Shown: one piece after another, positions 37,474-45,910 of the stretch | How positions within the stretch are numbered: position 1 is the stretch's first letter | Layout of the letters: every line of letters starts with the position of its first letter | NCBI RefSeq assembly: GCF_900105625.1 | Contig: NZ_FNSD01000001.1 | Location: forward strand, 2,418,001-2,482,000 | Origin: Terriglobus roseus | Lineage (GTDB): Bacteria > Acidobacteriota > Terriglobia > Terriglobales > Acidobacteriaceae | DNA length: 64,000 nt | Reading direction: 5' to 3' | Notes under the pieces: generated by a model | Database searches by the model: none | Told to the model about the DNA's origin: nothing | What the model saw: the letters and a program-made list of their open reading frames with translations, nothing else | Translations under genes and position numbers: made by a program

Positions 37474-37689
37474 TCAGCGCCTTACAAAATCCAGCGCTAC
37501 ATGAAACAACGTCAGCAGAACACTAAGTCCGCCGCCGACCCCCTTCAGCCGTTGCACCGTGTGCTCATGCCGTTCCACGCGCTCTTCCAGCAGGTGCAAC
37601 CGGCCCGGCTGCCCGACACCCAGCAGCGAGTTCATCTGGCTCTTCAGCGCGCCCAGTTCGCTCAATACCTGGGCTTCAAAATCCGTCAT
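37474..37689 (-). CDS. Coiled-coil plus membrane-segment phage protein (XhlA-like layout)
   Basis: A 71-residue protein. An N-terminal helical coil (DFEAQVLSELGALKSQMNSLLG, HLLEERVERHEHTVQRL) is followed by a C-terminal hydrophobic span (GGGLSVLLTLFHVALDFV). The layout matches XhlA and similar phage lysis-associated proteins, but sequence identity was not tested. The ATG at 37689 follows GGAGGG closely; a GTG start lies eight codons upstream. Confidence 0.65.
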   Translation of the reverse strand: MTDFEAQVLSELGALKSQMNSLLGVGQPGRLHLLEERVERHEHTVQRLKGVGGGLSVLLTLFHVALDFVRR

Positions 37690-37715
37690 ACTTCCCTCCT
37701 TCGGTGTGGCCACGC

Positions 37716-39818
37716 CTAGGAGCCGTACGGCAGGCTGGTCAACACCACACTTGATACCGGCGAATACTTCGCCGGCAGATTTCCGTCATACATGCGCACA
37801 TAGAAGCGCTCTGCAAATGCGGCTCGCGGTACCGAAAAGCTTCGGACGGGGCTCCGCAGTACAAAGTCCGCCGTGTTCGCCGACCCGAAGTTTGCGTCAC
37901 TGGCCCGTACCTCGAAGCCACCGCCACTCGGGGCGTCCACACCGCTGTCGATCTGCAACGCGGTTCCCGTGGCAATCGTCACCTGCAGGCCCTGCAGACT
38001 CGCGGGCAACGAAGACGTGTCGGTGACGGCAATGGGTTGCCGCACATCGTCTGCGAGGCCGTTGCCCACCGTAAATGTCAACGAGTCCGCGTGGCTTTGT
38101 CTGAAGGTGGCTGTGTAGTGCAGCAACTCCGGCGCACAGTTTCCATCGACGAGAGTCACGGATTGCACAGGCAACGTCTGCGCACCGTCGCTGCCCTGCA
38201 ACAGCAGCGTGTCCCCCGGAGACACATCGTCTGCCAAGGCGAGTCCGCGCTGCCACGTTACGCTGCCGCTTACGCCCGTCGCGCTGCCTCCGGCGAGAGC
38301 AAGAAGAGCCTTCGCGGCCGCAAGACAATCCGCGGAGCTGCGCGCCGCAGGCTTCAATACCCGCATGCTGGCCTGCGGCAGCCCCGGCAATGCGAGATCA
38401 CGACGCAGCGCGTCCGCAGCAGCATCCTTGCTCCGCGCGGCCGACCGCTGCGAGCGACGATAGTGCACGGCAAGCAGCTCGCCTGGCTGTGGCACACGGC
38501 CCGCATCGAAGGTGAACGTCCCCGTCGATGTCATCGCATAGTCCGCACCGGTCCCAACAGCTCCCTCGCGACGCGTGCTGCGCGAGCCATCGGCCGACGT
38601 ACTCACCACCCATGACGAGCCGGTCTGCAGCAGGCTGACACTCGCCATACTGCCCATCATCGACGTGCTGTTGACCGGCGCGAAGATGCACTGTGCCGGC
38701 GACGTTGCGATCGCACCGTCGTACAGCACCATGGGCAGCACGCTCGAAGCCAGTCCCATATCGACAACTTCGATCACCACCTGCAGCGGCGCGTCGACGG
38801 CGCCACCACCAAACTGCTGCAATACGCCGTCCACCAGTGCGCCGTACGTTGCGCGGATGCGTTGCACTTCCGCGCAGTGCAGGCGCACGCGCAAGGTGTA
38901 GTTGTGACCATCCGCGAAGCTGAGGCTCGCAGGCTGATCGACACCGTTGATCACGGCCACAAGCGTGTGCGCGCCTGCCGCTCCCTGCACGCGTACACCT
39001 GCGACGCAGCTCGCATGCCCGACGGACGTGTCATAGAAGCCCATCAGCAAACCATCGCTGCCCGCGGACAGCATGAGGCCCTTCGCTTCCGCGACCAGCG
39101 TACCGCCCATCTCAACAGCCTTCGCAAAGGCAAGGACTGTTGTCCCGTCATAGCCGGTGCCAGAGCCCATGCGCAGACCGCCGCTGCCCAGCGACAGGAA
39201 GACGCCCGTGTCCGTTCGAGTCCACACCGCACTGTTCCAGGCACTGTCATCGAACTGATCCTTCACAAGCGTGCCGCTGCCGCCCTCATGAAATGGAGCG
39301 TGCGAGAGGTTGAACGCAGTCGTCGTGCCATCGCCACGAAACAGCTCTGTGACATATGCTGCGGCCTCGCCCTCTCCGGTCAGCGTGACATCGGTGGCGA
39401 GATCCGCCGTGGACGAGGTCGCCGTGGACTTCAAGACAACATTGTGCAGCGCCATCGTGTGCTGCGTGGCCGTCACAGGTTGTAGCGAATCGTCCGGCGC
39501 AGCATGTGTGAGCCAGTTGGATTCGAGCGCATGAAATGTTGGCTGAACCTCTGCCGCAGTCGTCGATGCATCAGATCCAGCCGCACGCGAATCCCCTTGC
39601 GTGAAGCCCTGGAAGAGCACGCCGGCCGCAGCATCCAGCACCAGGACGCGCGCTCGTTGAGAGGGCGCTGGCAAACCCGAGCCCACAAGATCAAGACCGG
39701 CCGAGCAAGTGGTCCACGCGCCGCGTTGCCGCTTGATCGTCAGTGGCACATCGCGCAGGATCGCCTGCGTGTAGTCCACGCCGCCACTTCCATCATTGTT
39801 GTCAATGAAGAGATTCAT
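37716..39818 (-). CDS. Large putative tail/baseplate-like structural protein
   Basis: A 700-residue protein of no family I can name with certainty. Beta-rich repeats, a phage-like start (MNLFIDNNDGSGGVDYT), and a conserved operon position after tail-tube-like genes suggest a tail or baseplate component. The central region contains lectin-like beta sandwich features (GSGGLRMGSGTGYDGTTVLAFAKA, DGHNYTLRVRLHC). No tape-measure coiled coil is seen. AAGGAGG lies upstream of the ATG at 39818. Confidence 0.6.
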   Translation of the reverse strand: MNLFIDNNDGSGGVDYTQAILRDVPLTIKRQRGAWTTCSAGLDLVGSGLPAPSQRARVLVLDAAAGVLFQGFTQGDSRAAGSDASTTAAEVQPTFHALESNWLTHAAPDDSLQPVTATQHTMALHNVVLKSTATSSTADLATDVTLTGEGEAAAYVTELFRGDGTTTAFNLSHAPFHEGGSGTLVKDQFDDSAWNSAVWTRTDTGVFLSLGSGGLRMGSGTGYDGTTVLAFAKAVEMGGTLVAEAKGLMLSAGSDGLLMGFYDTSVGHASCVAGVRVQGAAGAHTLVAVINGVDQPASLSFADGHNYTLRVRLHCAEVQRIRATYGALVDGVLQQFGGGAVDAPLQVVIEVVDMGLASSVLPMVLYDGAIATSPAQCIFAPVNSTSMMGSMASVSLLQTGSSWVVSTSADGSRSTRREGAVGTGADYAMTSTGTFTFDAGRVPQPGELLAVHYRRSQRSAARSKDAAADALRRDLALPGLPQASMRVLKPAARSSADCLAAAKALLALAGGSATGVSGSVTWQRGLALADDVSPGDTLLLQGSDGAQTLPVQSVTLVDGNCAPELLHYTATFRQSHADSLTFTVGNGLADDVRQPIAVTDTSSLPASLQGLQVTIATGTALQIDSGVDAPSGGGFEVRASDANFGSANTADFVLRSPVRSFSVPRAAFAERFYVRMYDGNLPAKYSPVSSVVLTSLPYGS

Positions 39819-39826
39819 AGGCCTCC

Positions 39827-40792
39827 TTAAACCGCACGCATCGGCGCGGGGAGATACGTGCGAAAGCACACGGCAGCATCACCACCATTCGGGTCAGTCA
39901 CGGGCAACGCACGGAACTTCGCCTGCGGCCGCCAGCGATCTACGCCCGGCGCGAGTTGTGTTGCACTTTCAGCCGAGCTGCCGCCAACCGGCTGCAGCCG
40001 TGGATAATGCACCAACAGGCGGTCACCCTGCACCCCCTCGGTCATCAGCAAGGCCGACCACTCCGGGACGAAGCCACCCGCAGCGCGATCCACAAAACCA
40101 CGCACCAGGTCGACCTTCATCGCGCTCGTGGGCACACCCGCGAGCAACGGTTGAGCCAGCGTGATCGCTCCCCCGGTAACATCCGCAACCAGCCCGACGT
40201 TGAAGCTCATACGTCGCGTGTAATGCGGATCAGGCACCTCAGGGGCTGTCTGTACATAGAACCCCGGCGCGCCGCTGCCCAGGTAGCCAGTGCTGCCCAT
40301 GTAGTCGACATCAACCACCACGACATCCCCCACGCCGATGGCGGCAGACACGCCGACCTGCAACACCGATGCGGTTGACCCGGCAAGGAGCGGGATGGAC
40401 GGCACGGCAGTGCCACCAGATGGGCTCTCGATTGCACCTGCCGCGGTCTGCAGCAGGTTCATGGTCTGCGCGCCGGAGGAAAGAGCCATGGCGATGCGTG
40501 TCCACGAGGGAAACGTCCACTGCACGGTCTCCTGCAGCGTGCTGCGCACCTGGGTCTTTACGGCTGCGGGCGCGCCACTCAGGACGGGCACAAGCCCCTG
40601 ATCGCTCAGTCGTTCCAGACCGAGGACAGCACCGCCGTCCAGCCAGCCTGCGGGAGGCGCATCGAGAGGGAAGCGCCCCATCGAGGCTGGATCGAACGAC
40701 ATGGGAAATGAGTTCGCGCGATCGACCGGTGCGACGTATAAGCGGGTAGCGCTGGCAAAAAGTGATCCTGCAGCAAATGCGATAGCGCTCAC
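39827..40792 (-). CDS. Putative tail-tube-like phage protein
   Basis: A 321-residue beta-rich protein (ATRLYVAPVDRANSFPMSF, PHYTRRMSFNVGLVADV, ALLMTEGVQGDRLLVHYP). Its position after the connector/terminator genes suggests a major tail or tail-tube protein. No specific family motif can be named, so this is position-based. The start overlaps the upstream stop by four bases, implying translational coupling. Confidence 0.55.
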   Translation of the reverse strand: MSAIAFAAGSLFASATRLYVAPVDRANSFPMSFDPASMGRFPLDAPPAGWLDGGAVLGLERLSDQGLVPVLSGAPAAVKTQVRSTLQETVQWTFPSWTRIAMALSSGAQTMNLLQTAAGAIESPSGGTAVPSIPLLAGSTASVLQVGVSAAIGVGDVVVVDVDYMGSTGYLGSGAPGFYVQTAPEVPDPHYTRRMSFNVGLVADVTGGAITLAQPLLAGVPTSAMKVDLVRGFVDRAAGGFVPEWSALLMTEGVQGDRLLVHYPRLQPVGGSSAESATQLAPGVDRWRPQAKFRALPVTDPNGGDAAVCFRTYLPAPMRAV

Positions 40793-41280
40793 GCTTCCCC
40801 CGCTTCCTGCAACGCAAAGAGTGTCACGGTTGCCGTTCTTCGAATGCGATTCGCATCGAGGTTTGCGGCGTTGAACGTCGGCGCAGACCAGAAGATCTGC
40901 GTCGCCATCGCAATGGAGGGACTCGCGTCGAAGCGACGCTTCAGGACGTTACCGGGCTGCAGGATCGACCGCAGTTCCGCGTCCATTGCATCCAGCACGC
41001 GGCCGCGATCCAAGCCGGAACTCTCCGGTGTGCCGCGCGTCGCATAGCCGATCTCGCAGACGGCAGCGCACAGCCCCCTGGGCTCCGTACTATCGATGGT
41101 CGTGATCTTCCACGTGAGCACGAACGCCTCGAGGAGCGCAGCGTCGTCCTGTTCCAGCTCGTTCTCTGCAACAACGATCGCGGGACGCAGCGCACCTCGG
41201 ACCTGTACGGTTCGCCCGGGATTCAACGCTGCAAGACGATCGCGCAACGTGAGGTAAAACGTATCTTTCGCGTTTTGCAT
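40789..41280 (-). CDS. Putative tail-terminator-like phage protein
   Basis: A 163-residue protein starting at MQNAKDTFYLTLRDRLAALNPGR. It has a strand-rich alpha/beta pattern with TVQVRGALRPAIVVAENEL and a C-terminal IRRTATVTLFALQEAG. Length and position between head-tail connector and tail-tube-like genes match tail completion or terminator proteins. The ATG at 41280 follows the preceding stop closely. Confidence 0.5.
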   Translation of the reverse strand: MQNAKDTFYLTLRDRLAALNPGRTVQVRGALRPAIVVAENELEQDDAALLEAFVLTWKITTIDSTEPRGLCAAVCEIGYATRGTPESSGLDRGRVLDAMDAELRSILQPGNVLKRRFDASPSIAMATQIFWSAPTFNAANLDANRIRRTATVTLFALQEAGEA

Positions 41281-41282
41281 GG

Positions 41283-41684
41283 TCACACCACCTCCGTTGG
41301 CGGCATCTGCAGCACCAGCCGGTAGAGGCAAACCTGGCCCATTGACACTACTGCATGCGTTGCCATGAGCACATACGCCTCATCGCCAAGAAGCACTGTC
41401 GCAACGGACCGCATGGCCATCGCAATCGCACCGGCACCCGAAATCCCCAGCAACGTTTCGAGCGCCGCTGCAGGCGCAAGTACTTCAATGCCATTCCCCT
41501 TCGGCTGCACTGCAACAGGCGTCAAGATCAGGCGCTGAAACTCCGGGGAACGTAGCCCAAGTTCCTCTCCTGCATCGCCTGCAACCGGCGGCGCCGGCAT
41601 CCTCAGGATGGCGGTGGAGGCTCCCACGCAGCGCACCATCGCATCCGTTCCCCGGCGAGCCGCTTTTCCAAGATCGCTCAACAT
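41283..41684 (-). CDS. Head-tail joining-region protein, unknown family
   Basis: A 133-residue protein (MLSDLGKAARRGTDAMVRC) with ILRMPAPP and a strand-rich middle. Small proteins at this position usually complete the head-tail interface. No motif gives a named family. It starts two bases upstream of its neighbour's stop position. Confidence 0.5.
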   Translation of the reverse strand: MLSDLGKAARRGTDAMVRCVGASTAILRMPAPPVAGDAGEELGLRSPEFQRLILTPVAVQPKGNGIEVLAPAAALETLLGISGAGAIAMAMRSVATVLLGDEAYVLMATHAVVSMGQVCLYRLVLQMPPTEVV

Positions 41685-41685
41685 G

Positions 41686-42294
41686 TCAGCCCATCCTCTC
41701 GGCCACGTAAGGCGCCAGCAGCCGCTTTACCTCGTCATCCAGCAGAGCTCCACGGAAGTACTCCATGGCCATGCTGTCCAGCGCCTGGCGCTTCACATTC
41801 AAAGCGGGCATCGCCTGCGCGTTGCGCACAATCTGCGCGCACGCCACCTTCACCGGGACCGGGATCTCCGCAAAGCCAGCTGTGTAGGTCACTTCTGCTT
41901 CGTCAAACGGCACACCCAGCAGATGCGTCGCGAATGCGATGGAACCGGCCGGCGACACATCGAGCGTTGAGACATCCATCGCGATCCACGTGCCCTGCGG
42001 TGCGAAGGTCAACGCCTCCCGCATCAGTGGGTTCTCCGAGCCATGACGCCCAAGCCGCACGCGTACCGCGACAAGGGACGGAGCACCCTCGGTCGCCGGC
42101 GCCAGAGGTCGATTGCTGAGCTGAATCTCCTGCCGGCGCGACGAGATTCGGAGCCGCTCAACATACTGCGTGACTGCGAGAGTCGGCCGCCGGCAGAAGG
42201 CATCGATCATGGCAGACGCCGCTATCATCAGGTCGTCGCCCGTCTCTTCCCCCAACCCGAACCGCATGTATTCCGCTGCGTTCAGATACTGCAT
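41686..42294 (-). CDS. Head-tail connector (gp6/gp15-like)
   Basis: A 202-residue protein of largely helical type. MQYLNAAEYMRFG, DDLMIAASAMIDAFCRRPTL and later VTYTAGFAEIPVPVKVACAQIVRNAQ fit the connector (gp6-like) family, where a helical N-terminal part and an Ig-like insert join portal and tail. ALDSMAMEYFRGALLDDEVKRLLAPYV is a typical C-terminal signature. A TTTAAGGAGG ribosome-binding site lies just upstream. Confidence 0.7.
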   Translation of the reverse strand: MQYLNAAEYMRFGLGEETGDDLMIAASAMIDAFCRRPTLAVTQYVERLRISSRRQEIQLSNRPLAPATEGAPSLVAVRVRLGRHGSENPLMREALTFAPQGTWIAMDVSTLDVSPAGSIAFATHLLGVPFDEAEVTYTAGFAEIPVPVKVACAQIVRNAQAMPALNVKRQALDSMAMEYFRGALLDDEVKRLLAPYVAERMG

Positions 42295-42376
42295 CTTCGA
42301 ACCTCCTTAAACATTTCCATGTCCATCGAAATGAACACGGAACACTTTCGCGTCCATGAAAGTGATCTGCGCGAAC

Positions 42377-42410
42377 AACAAGGGGCAGCCCAATCGGCCG
42401 CCCCCTTGTT
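42377..42410 (-). terminator. Hairpin downstream of the major capsid gene
   Basis: AACAAGGGG (42377-42385) pairs with CCCCTTGTT (42402-42410), with extra GC pairing inside. It lies 36 bases past the capsid stop, with TTGTTGTT after the stem on the minus strand. It is a plausible partial terminator. Confidence 0.65.
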
Positions 42411-42445
42411 GCTGCGATACGGGACCAGGTTGTTGCTCTCCGGGA

Positions 42446-43417
42446 CTAGCGGTCGACCAGTACCTGATAATGCGCGTAGCCCGCACCCTTGACCACGAGT
42501 CCGCCAAACTTGCAGACAACGTACTGGGAAGCCAGCGAACCGGGCGTTCCCAGCTGGAAGACGCGGGGGTTGGGGTCGGTCAGCCAGTGATACTCGATCA
42601 TGTCTTCCGTCACGATGTACGCCGGCAGTACCGCATTACCACTGCCCGGCGTGCCGGTGTAGCCCAGCGTCCACTCCGGAATCAGCGGCAGGTCGCCTGC
42701 CTGCGTGGAGAGCGTCTTAACGGTCACGCCGCCCTGCACCTCGCGACTGTTCAGCACCACGTTGAACTCCGCCTTCATCTCGCGGTCGATCAGGTCCAGC
42801 AGCACCGGGTTGGCGTAGATGGCGGTCGGCCGCACGCCGTAGTTGCTGTTCGCAACCATCTGCGCGATGGCAGACTTCAGGCCGTCCACGATGCTCGCCG
42901 TCGAAGCGATCGTCGTGGTGTTGCCGCCTGCAGCGATCTGCGCCGCAGCACCAAAGTATTGCGTGCTTGTGGGCGTGCTCAGGCTGGTGTCCGCACCGTT
43001 CCAAAGCGCCACGTCATGCGTGCGCATGACGCCTTCCACCGTGTCTGCAAGGTCCTTCGCCTGCAGATAGGCGAACTGGCTCTGCTGCGCACCAATCTCC
43101 ATATCAAACAGGTTGTAGTTCAACTGGGCGACCAGCGCCTTCAGCGGCACCGAACGTTCCACACGCGTGGGCGCAACCACCGGCGCCACGATGTTGCGCG
43201 GGTCTACAAATCCAGCGGCGGCCGAGGGTGCCGGGATACCCGTCTCCTCAAAGAAGCGCGACGGATGACCCGTGGCCGGCACCTGCTTGATACGCTGACC
43301 AAAGACGCCGCGACGGCGAACGATATCGGTGATCTCCGACTGGTACTGCGGCACTTCGATGGCGCCAGGTCCGATGTAATCCGCTGCGGCGTGAATGTCC
43401 TTAAATTGTGCGATCAT
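42446..43417 (-). CDS. Major capsid protein
   Basis: A 323-residue major head protein. Markers are the N-terminal YIGPGAIEVPQYQSEI, the VERSVPLKALVAQLNYNLFDMEIGAQQ helix, and the strand-rich LGYTGTPGSGNAVLPAYIVTED and MIEYHWLTDPNPRVFQLG. Length and position between protease and connectors fit an HK97-fold capsid, though I cannot identify its sub-family. The ATG at 43417 has GGGAG eleven bases upstream; an in-frame extension of 63 bases crosses the terminator and is rejected. Confidence 0.85.
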   Translation of the reverse strand: MIAQFKDIHAAADYIGPGAIEVPQYQSEITDIVRRRGVFGQRIKQVPATGHPSRFFEETGIPAPSAAAGFVDPRNIVAPVVAPTRVERSVPLKALVAQLNYNLFDMEIGAQQSQFAYLQAKDLADTVEGVMRTHDVALWNGADTSLSTPTSTQYFGAAAQIAAGGNTTTIASTASIVDGLKSAIAQMVANSNYGVRPTAIYANPVLLDLIDREMKAEFNVVLNSREVQGGVTVKTLSTQAGDLPLIPEWTLGYTGTPGSGNAVLPAYIVTEDMIEYHWLTDPNPRVFQLGTPGSLASQYVVCKFGGLVVKGAGYAHYQVLVDR

Positions 43418-43441
43418 GCTTTCTTTCTCCCTTATTCCAAC

Positions 43442-43470
43442 AAAAAAGGGCGCTGCTGCTAGCCGCGCCC
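43442..43470 (-). terminator. Rho-independent terminator immediately upstream of the capsid gene
   Basis: Arms GGGCGC (43448-43453) and GCGCCC (43465-43470) have an inner GCT/AGC pairing. Six T residues (43442-43447) follow on the minus strand. It ends 25 bases before the capsid ATG. Confidence 0.75.
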
Positions 43471-43489
43471 CGTAACGCATTCAACTCAT

Positions 43490-43570
43490 CCAACCGGGTG
43501 CCCCGTCCCTGCGCAAAAGCAGATGTGCAGGCTTCGCACAAAGCGAAACCGAACCCCAACCGGGTGCCCC
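43490..43570. repeat. Direct repeat pair in capsid leader
   Basis: Fifteen bases starting CCAACCGGGTG are repeated at 43490-43504 and 43556-43570 in the gap between the coiled protein gene and the capsid terminator. The second overlaps a dispersed host-type repeat. Confidence 0.6.
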
Positions 43571-43618
43571 ATTCTTTGCGAAGCAAAGGGTGGGCTATCG
43601 TGCAGCGCGCGACCTACA
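43565..43618. repeat. Dispersed host-type repeat, copy A
   Basis: This copy contains TTTGCGAAGCAAAGGGTGGG and ends in GCGCGACCTAC. It matches the copy at 45857-45910. The end supplies the TAG stop of the gene ending at 43614. Confidence 0.65.
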
Positions 43619-43931
43619 ACAGGAACCCGGCCCGTATCAAACCACTCTTCACAGCAATCCGCTGCTCCAGGCTCAGGCTGCGCAATGCATCATCCACAGA
43701 GCTGCCATGAGCCTCCGCCCCCTTCACAGTCAGGGACGCAGCAACCGTCTTGCGACCAGCGGGTGCTTCCTGCGCCTTCACCGAGCGCAGATCTCCGATG
43801 GATGCTTCTATCGCACGAATGCGGCGATCAAGCTCCGCGATCGCCTCCTCTGCTGGCGACGATGCCGTCGCCACGATCACCCCAGGATTATCCAAACCAA
43901 TCTCCTCTTCCATCTCTGTTGTCCCTTTCAT
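43614..43931 (-). CDS. Small coiled phage protein, possibly scaffold-related
   Basis: A 105-residue protein with a helical acidic middle (PAEEAIAELDRRIRAIEASIGDL) and a helical C-terminus (LRSLSLEQRIAVKSGLIRAGFLL). Its place between protease and capsid genes is where many phages encode a scaffold or maturation protein. No named family is recognised. It overlaps the protease gene by four bases, and its stop is supplied by a dispersed repeat. Confidence 0.6.
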   Translation of the reverse strand: MKGTTEMEEEIGLDNPGVIVATASSPAEEAIAELDRRIRAIEASIGDLRSVKAQEAPAGRKTVAASLTVKGAEAHGSSVDDALRSLSLEQRIAVKSGLIRAGFLL

Positions 43932-44539
43932 CTCACTGTTTCCACTTCACGCCTTCGTGCCGGCATAGGCCGCATCGCCGGCGCGCGATCTTCGCGTGGC
44001 CGCTGCCGACGCGTTGAGCAGGACGCCGCCACTGACCCCGCACGCGCCACACGAAAGCTGGTGTTGCGATACGCTGCCTTGGTACGCAGCAGGATTGCCG
44101 CGCCGGTAAAGGTTGCGCGTGTCAGCCGCCATGTGTCGGCACGCATGTTCTCCACATGAGCATCCGCCAACTCGTAGCTCATACCCAGTGCCTCATCGCC
44201 GTGCGCATGCATCTCCGCCATCATCTCGGCGAAGTCGCGCGCGAAGAGATAGCCGCTCACATGCACCGCGTTGTCTTCAATGCGAGCCGCCGTGATGATG
44301 CCGCACTTCTGCTTCGCGTCATGACCATCCCAGCCTGTCTTGAAATCCACGGCCATGCCCAGCAGGCTGGGCAGTGCGGCCTCCGCCGCATCCCGCGTCA
44401 GCACCACGCGATGCCCGCGGGCACCGCTGGGCGCCTTGTCACTCGGCGAATCCACCAGCGTCAAAACCCCCTCAAACGGCACTCGGTTCGGATGGTTGTG
44501 CACCGCCGGAAACTCCACTGCCATCGCGTTTAGTTGCAC
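43928..44539 (-). CDS. Putative prohead maturation protease
   Basis: A 203-residue protein between portal and capsid genes. Prohead-protease-like features are FEGVLTLVDSPSDKAPSG, a conserved histidine in DFKTGWDGHDAKQKCGII, VHVSGYLFARDFAEMM and DEALGMSYELADAHVEN. The catalytic residues are not unambiguous, so the call rests mainly on position and general layout. The start is GTG at 44539, with GGGAG upstream inside a hairpin that repeats the motif before the 85-residue gene. It overlaps the portal stop by 68 bases. Confidence 0.65.
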   Translation of the reverse strand: MQLNAMAVEFPAVHNHPNRVPFEGVLTLVDSPSDKAPSGARGHRVVLTRDAAEAALPSLLGMAVDFKTGWDGHDAKQKCGIITAARIEDNAVHVSGYLFARDFAEMMAEMHAHGDEALGMSYELADAHVENMRADTWRLTRATFTGAAILLRTKAAYRNTSFRVARAGSVAASCSTRRQRPREDRAPAMRPMPARRREVETVR

Positions 44540-45755
44540 TGCTGCTCCCTTCTCCTAACGTTTTAGGACCTTCGGACGCTGGTTCCAGCCCGCGCATCGC
44601 ACGGACTTCTGCCACGCTGAGCACACCAGCCTCCAACAGTCGAATCTGCAGGTCGGCTTCCTCTGCGGCATCGCGCGTCAGCAGATCGCTGAAGACGAAC
44701 TCAAGGTCATCCCAGCCAAGCGCCTTGCCGATGACGTCGCGCGTGATGTGTTCCGCTACCAGTTTCGCGACCGGCACGATGGCGGATTGGAATGCCTGCT
44801 CCGCCATCTCGCCTGCGGTGGAGCGATTCACATCGCTCTCAAGACCCAGCAGCATCGGCGGCAGGTCGAACGCATTCGCGACGATGCGCAGCAGGAACTC
44901 CTGCCACTGCAGACGCAGGTCCGCATCCGTGCCACCCGCGAAGCGCAGCACCTCCGGCTTGTTCGCCGTCGAAAGGATCGGCACCTGGCCGGTACCTTCG
45001 ATCTCGTCCTGCCACCAGTGGATCAGCCGCTCATGCTGCTGCGGCGTCGCCTCGTCGAGCCACAGCGCATACTGCACCACACTGTTGCTCGCAAGTTTTC
45101 CCGCATAGCGATTCGCCGACAGGAACTGGTTCAGCGTTTCAAACGCAACCTCCAGCCGGCCCAGGCCGAACGGCGTATGGGTGCGTGGATTGAGCCGCAC
45201 ATACATCAGCTCGCGATCCAGCAACGGCACACCAGCCGCAGCGCCGAGCTGCGTCTGCAGGTAACGCGGAGCATCTGCGGCGCCACACCAGGTCGCATCC
45301 ATCGCAACGGTCGCACCGTCCACCGGCCACAGCCTCACGGGCTGCTGCGAGTCGCCTGTGGTCTCCACCTCCACCGCGCCAAAGCCGCCAACGATAATGT
45401 CTTCCAGTACCGGCTCCAGCAGGGTTCGAAAGCTGTCCTGCGGATTTGGCTGCTCCAGCGCGTGCCGCAGCGCTTTCATGCGAGCCGTTAGTTCTACGGT
45501 GACCTCGGCATCGCGCTTCGGCCGCACCTGCCAGTCCATGCTGCTGATGCGATCCTTGACCACATTGATGGCGCGCCGCGCCATCGGCATCTCCGCAAAG
45601 CGACGAAGATTCTGCGGCGTCGCCTTCGGCATGGCATGCATGCTGCCCGCAGGCCGCCACGGACTCAGCACCGACGGCAACATCGCCGTCTTGCGCGTGT
45701 TGTCCGCTGCAGCCGTCATCGATCGGTCACTCCAACCGCGCCACGCACCGCGCAT
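44472..45755 (-). CDS. Phage portal protein
   Basis: A 427-residue portal from the ATG at 45755. Portal-family features are MARRAINVVKDRISSMDWQV, the clip/stem-like region SANRYAGKLASNSVVQYAL, the IHWWQDEIEGTGQVPIL block and FLLRIVANAFDLPPMLLGLE. It forms the dodecameric DNA gate and connector base. The frame extends 135 bases further upstream but the leader lies in the repeat and terminator region, so a start at 45755 or nearby GTG codons is likelier. The large terminase gene is two genes upstream because the kinase pair is inserted between. Confidence 0.85.
   Translation of the reverse strand: MRGAWRGWSDRSMTAAADNTRKTAMLPSVLSPWRPAGSMHAMPKATPQNLRRFAEMPMARRAINVVKDRISSMDWQVRPKRDAEVTVELTARMKALRHALEQPNPQDSFRTLLEPVLEDIIVGGFGAVEVETTGDSQQPVRLWPVDGATVAMDATWCGAADAPRYLQTQLGAAAGVPLLDRELMYVRLNPRTHTPFGLGRLEVAFETLNQFLSANRYAGKLASNSVVQYALWLDEATPQQHERLIHWWQDEIEGTGQVPILSTANKPEVLRFAGGTDADLRLQWQEFLLRIVANAFDLPPMLLGLESDVNRSTAGEMAEQAFQSAIVPVAKLVAEHITRDVIGKALGWDDLEFVFSDLLTRDAAEEADLQIRLLEAGVLSVAEVRAMRGLEPASEGPKTLGEGSSSATKRDGSGVSGGAQPSEPSAV
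44553..44568 (-). promoter_or_regulatory. RBS-adjacent hairpin TCCTAA-N4-TTAGGA before protease gene
   Basis: Perfect six-base arms (44553-44558 and 44563-44568) around CGTT. On the minus strand the right arm continues AGGAGAAGG just before the GTG at 44539. It is the same motif as 37204-37221. Confidence 0.6.
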
Positions 45756-45793
45756 TCGATCCACTACCCTCACACGAACCTCCCTTCCAAAAC

Positions 45794-45822
45794 GAAAAGG
45801 CGCAGCCAGAATGGCCACGCCT
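45794..45822 (-). terminator. Rho-independent terminator upstream of the portal gene
   Basis: An 11-base stem (arms 45798-45808 and 45812-45822, with two G-T pairs) has a three-base loop. TTTTCGTTTT follows on the minus strand. It lies about 40 bases before the portal start. Confidence 0.75.
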
Positions 45823-45856
45823 CGTACAAAATCTCTGATCCGCCATCGAAGGCGGA

Positions 45857-45910
45857 TGCCCCCATTTTCGCGAAGCGAAGGGTGGGACATCGCGCGAAGC
45901 GCGACCCTAC
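45857..45910. repeat. Dispersed host-type repeat, copy B
   Basis: This copy contains GCGAAGCGAAGGGTGGG and GCGCGACCCTAC and matches copy A at 43565-43618. Its end supplies the TAG stop of the DUF3037 gene at 45907. Confidence 0.7.
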
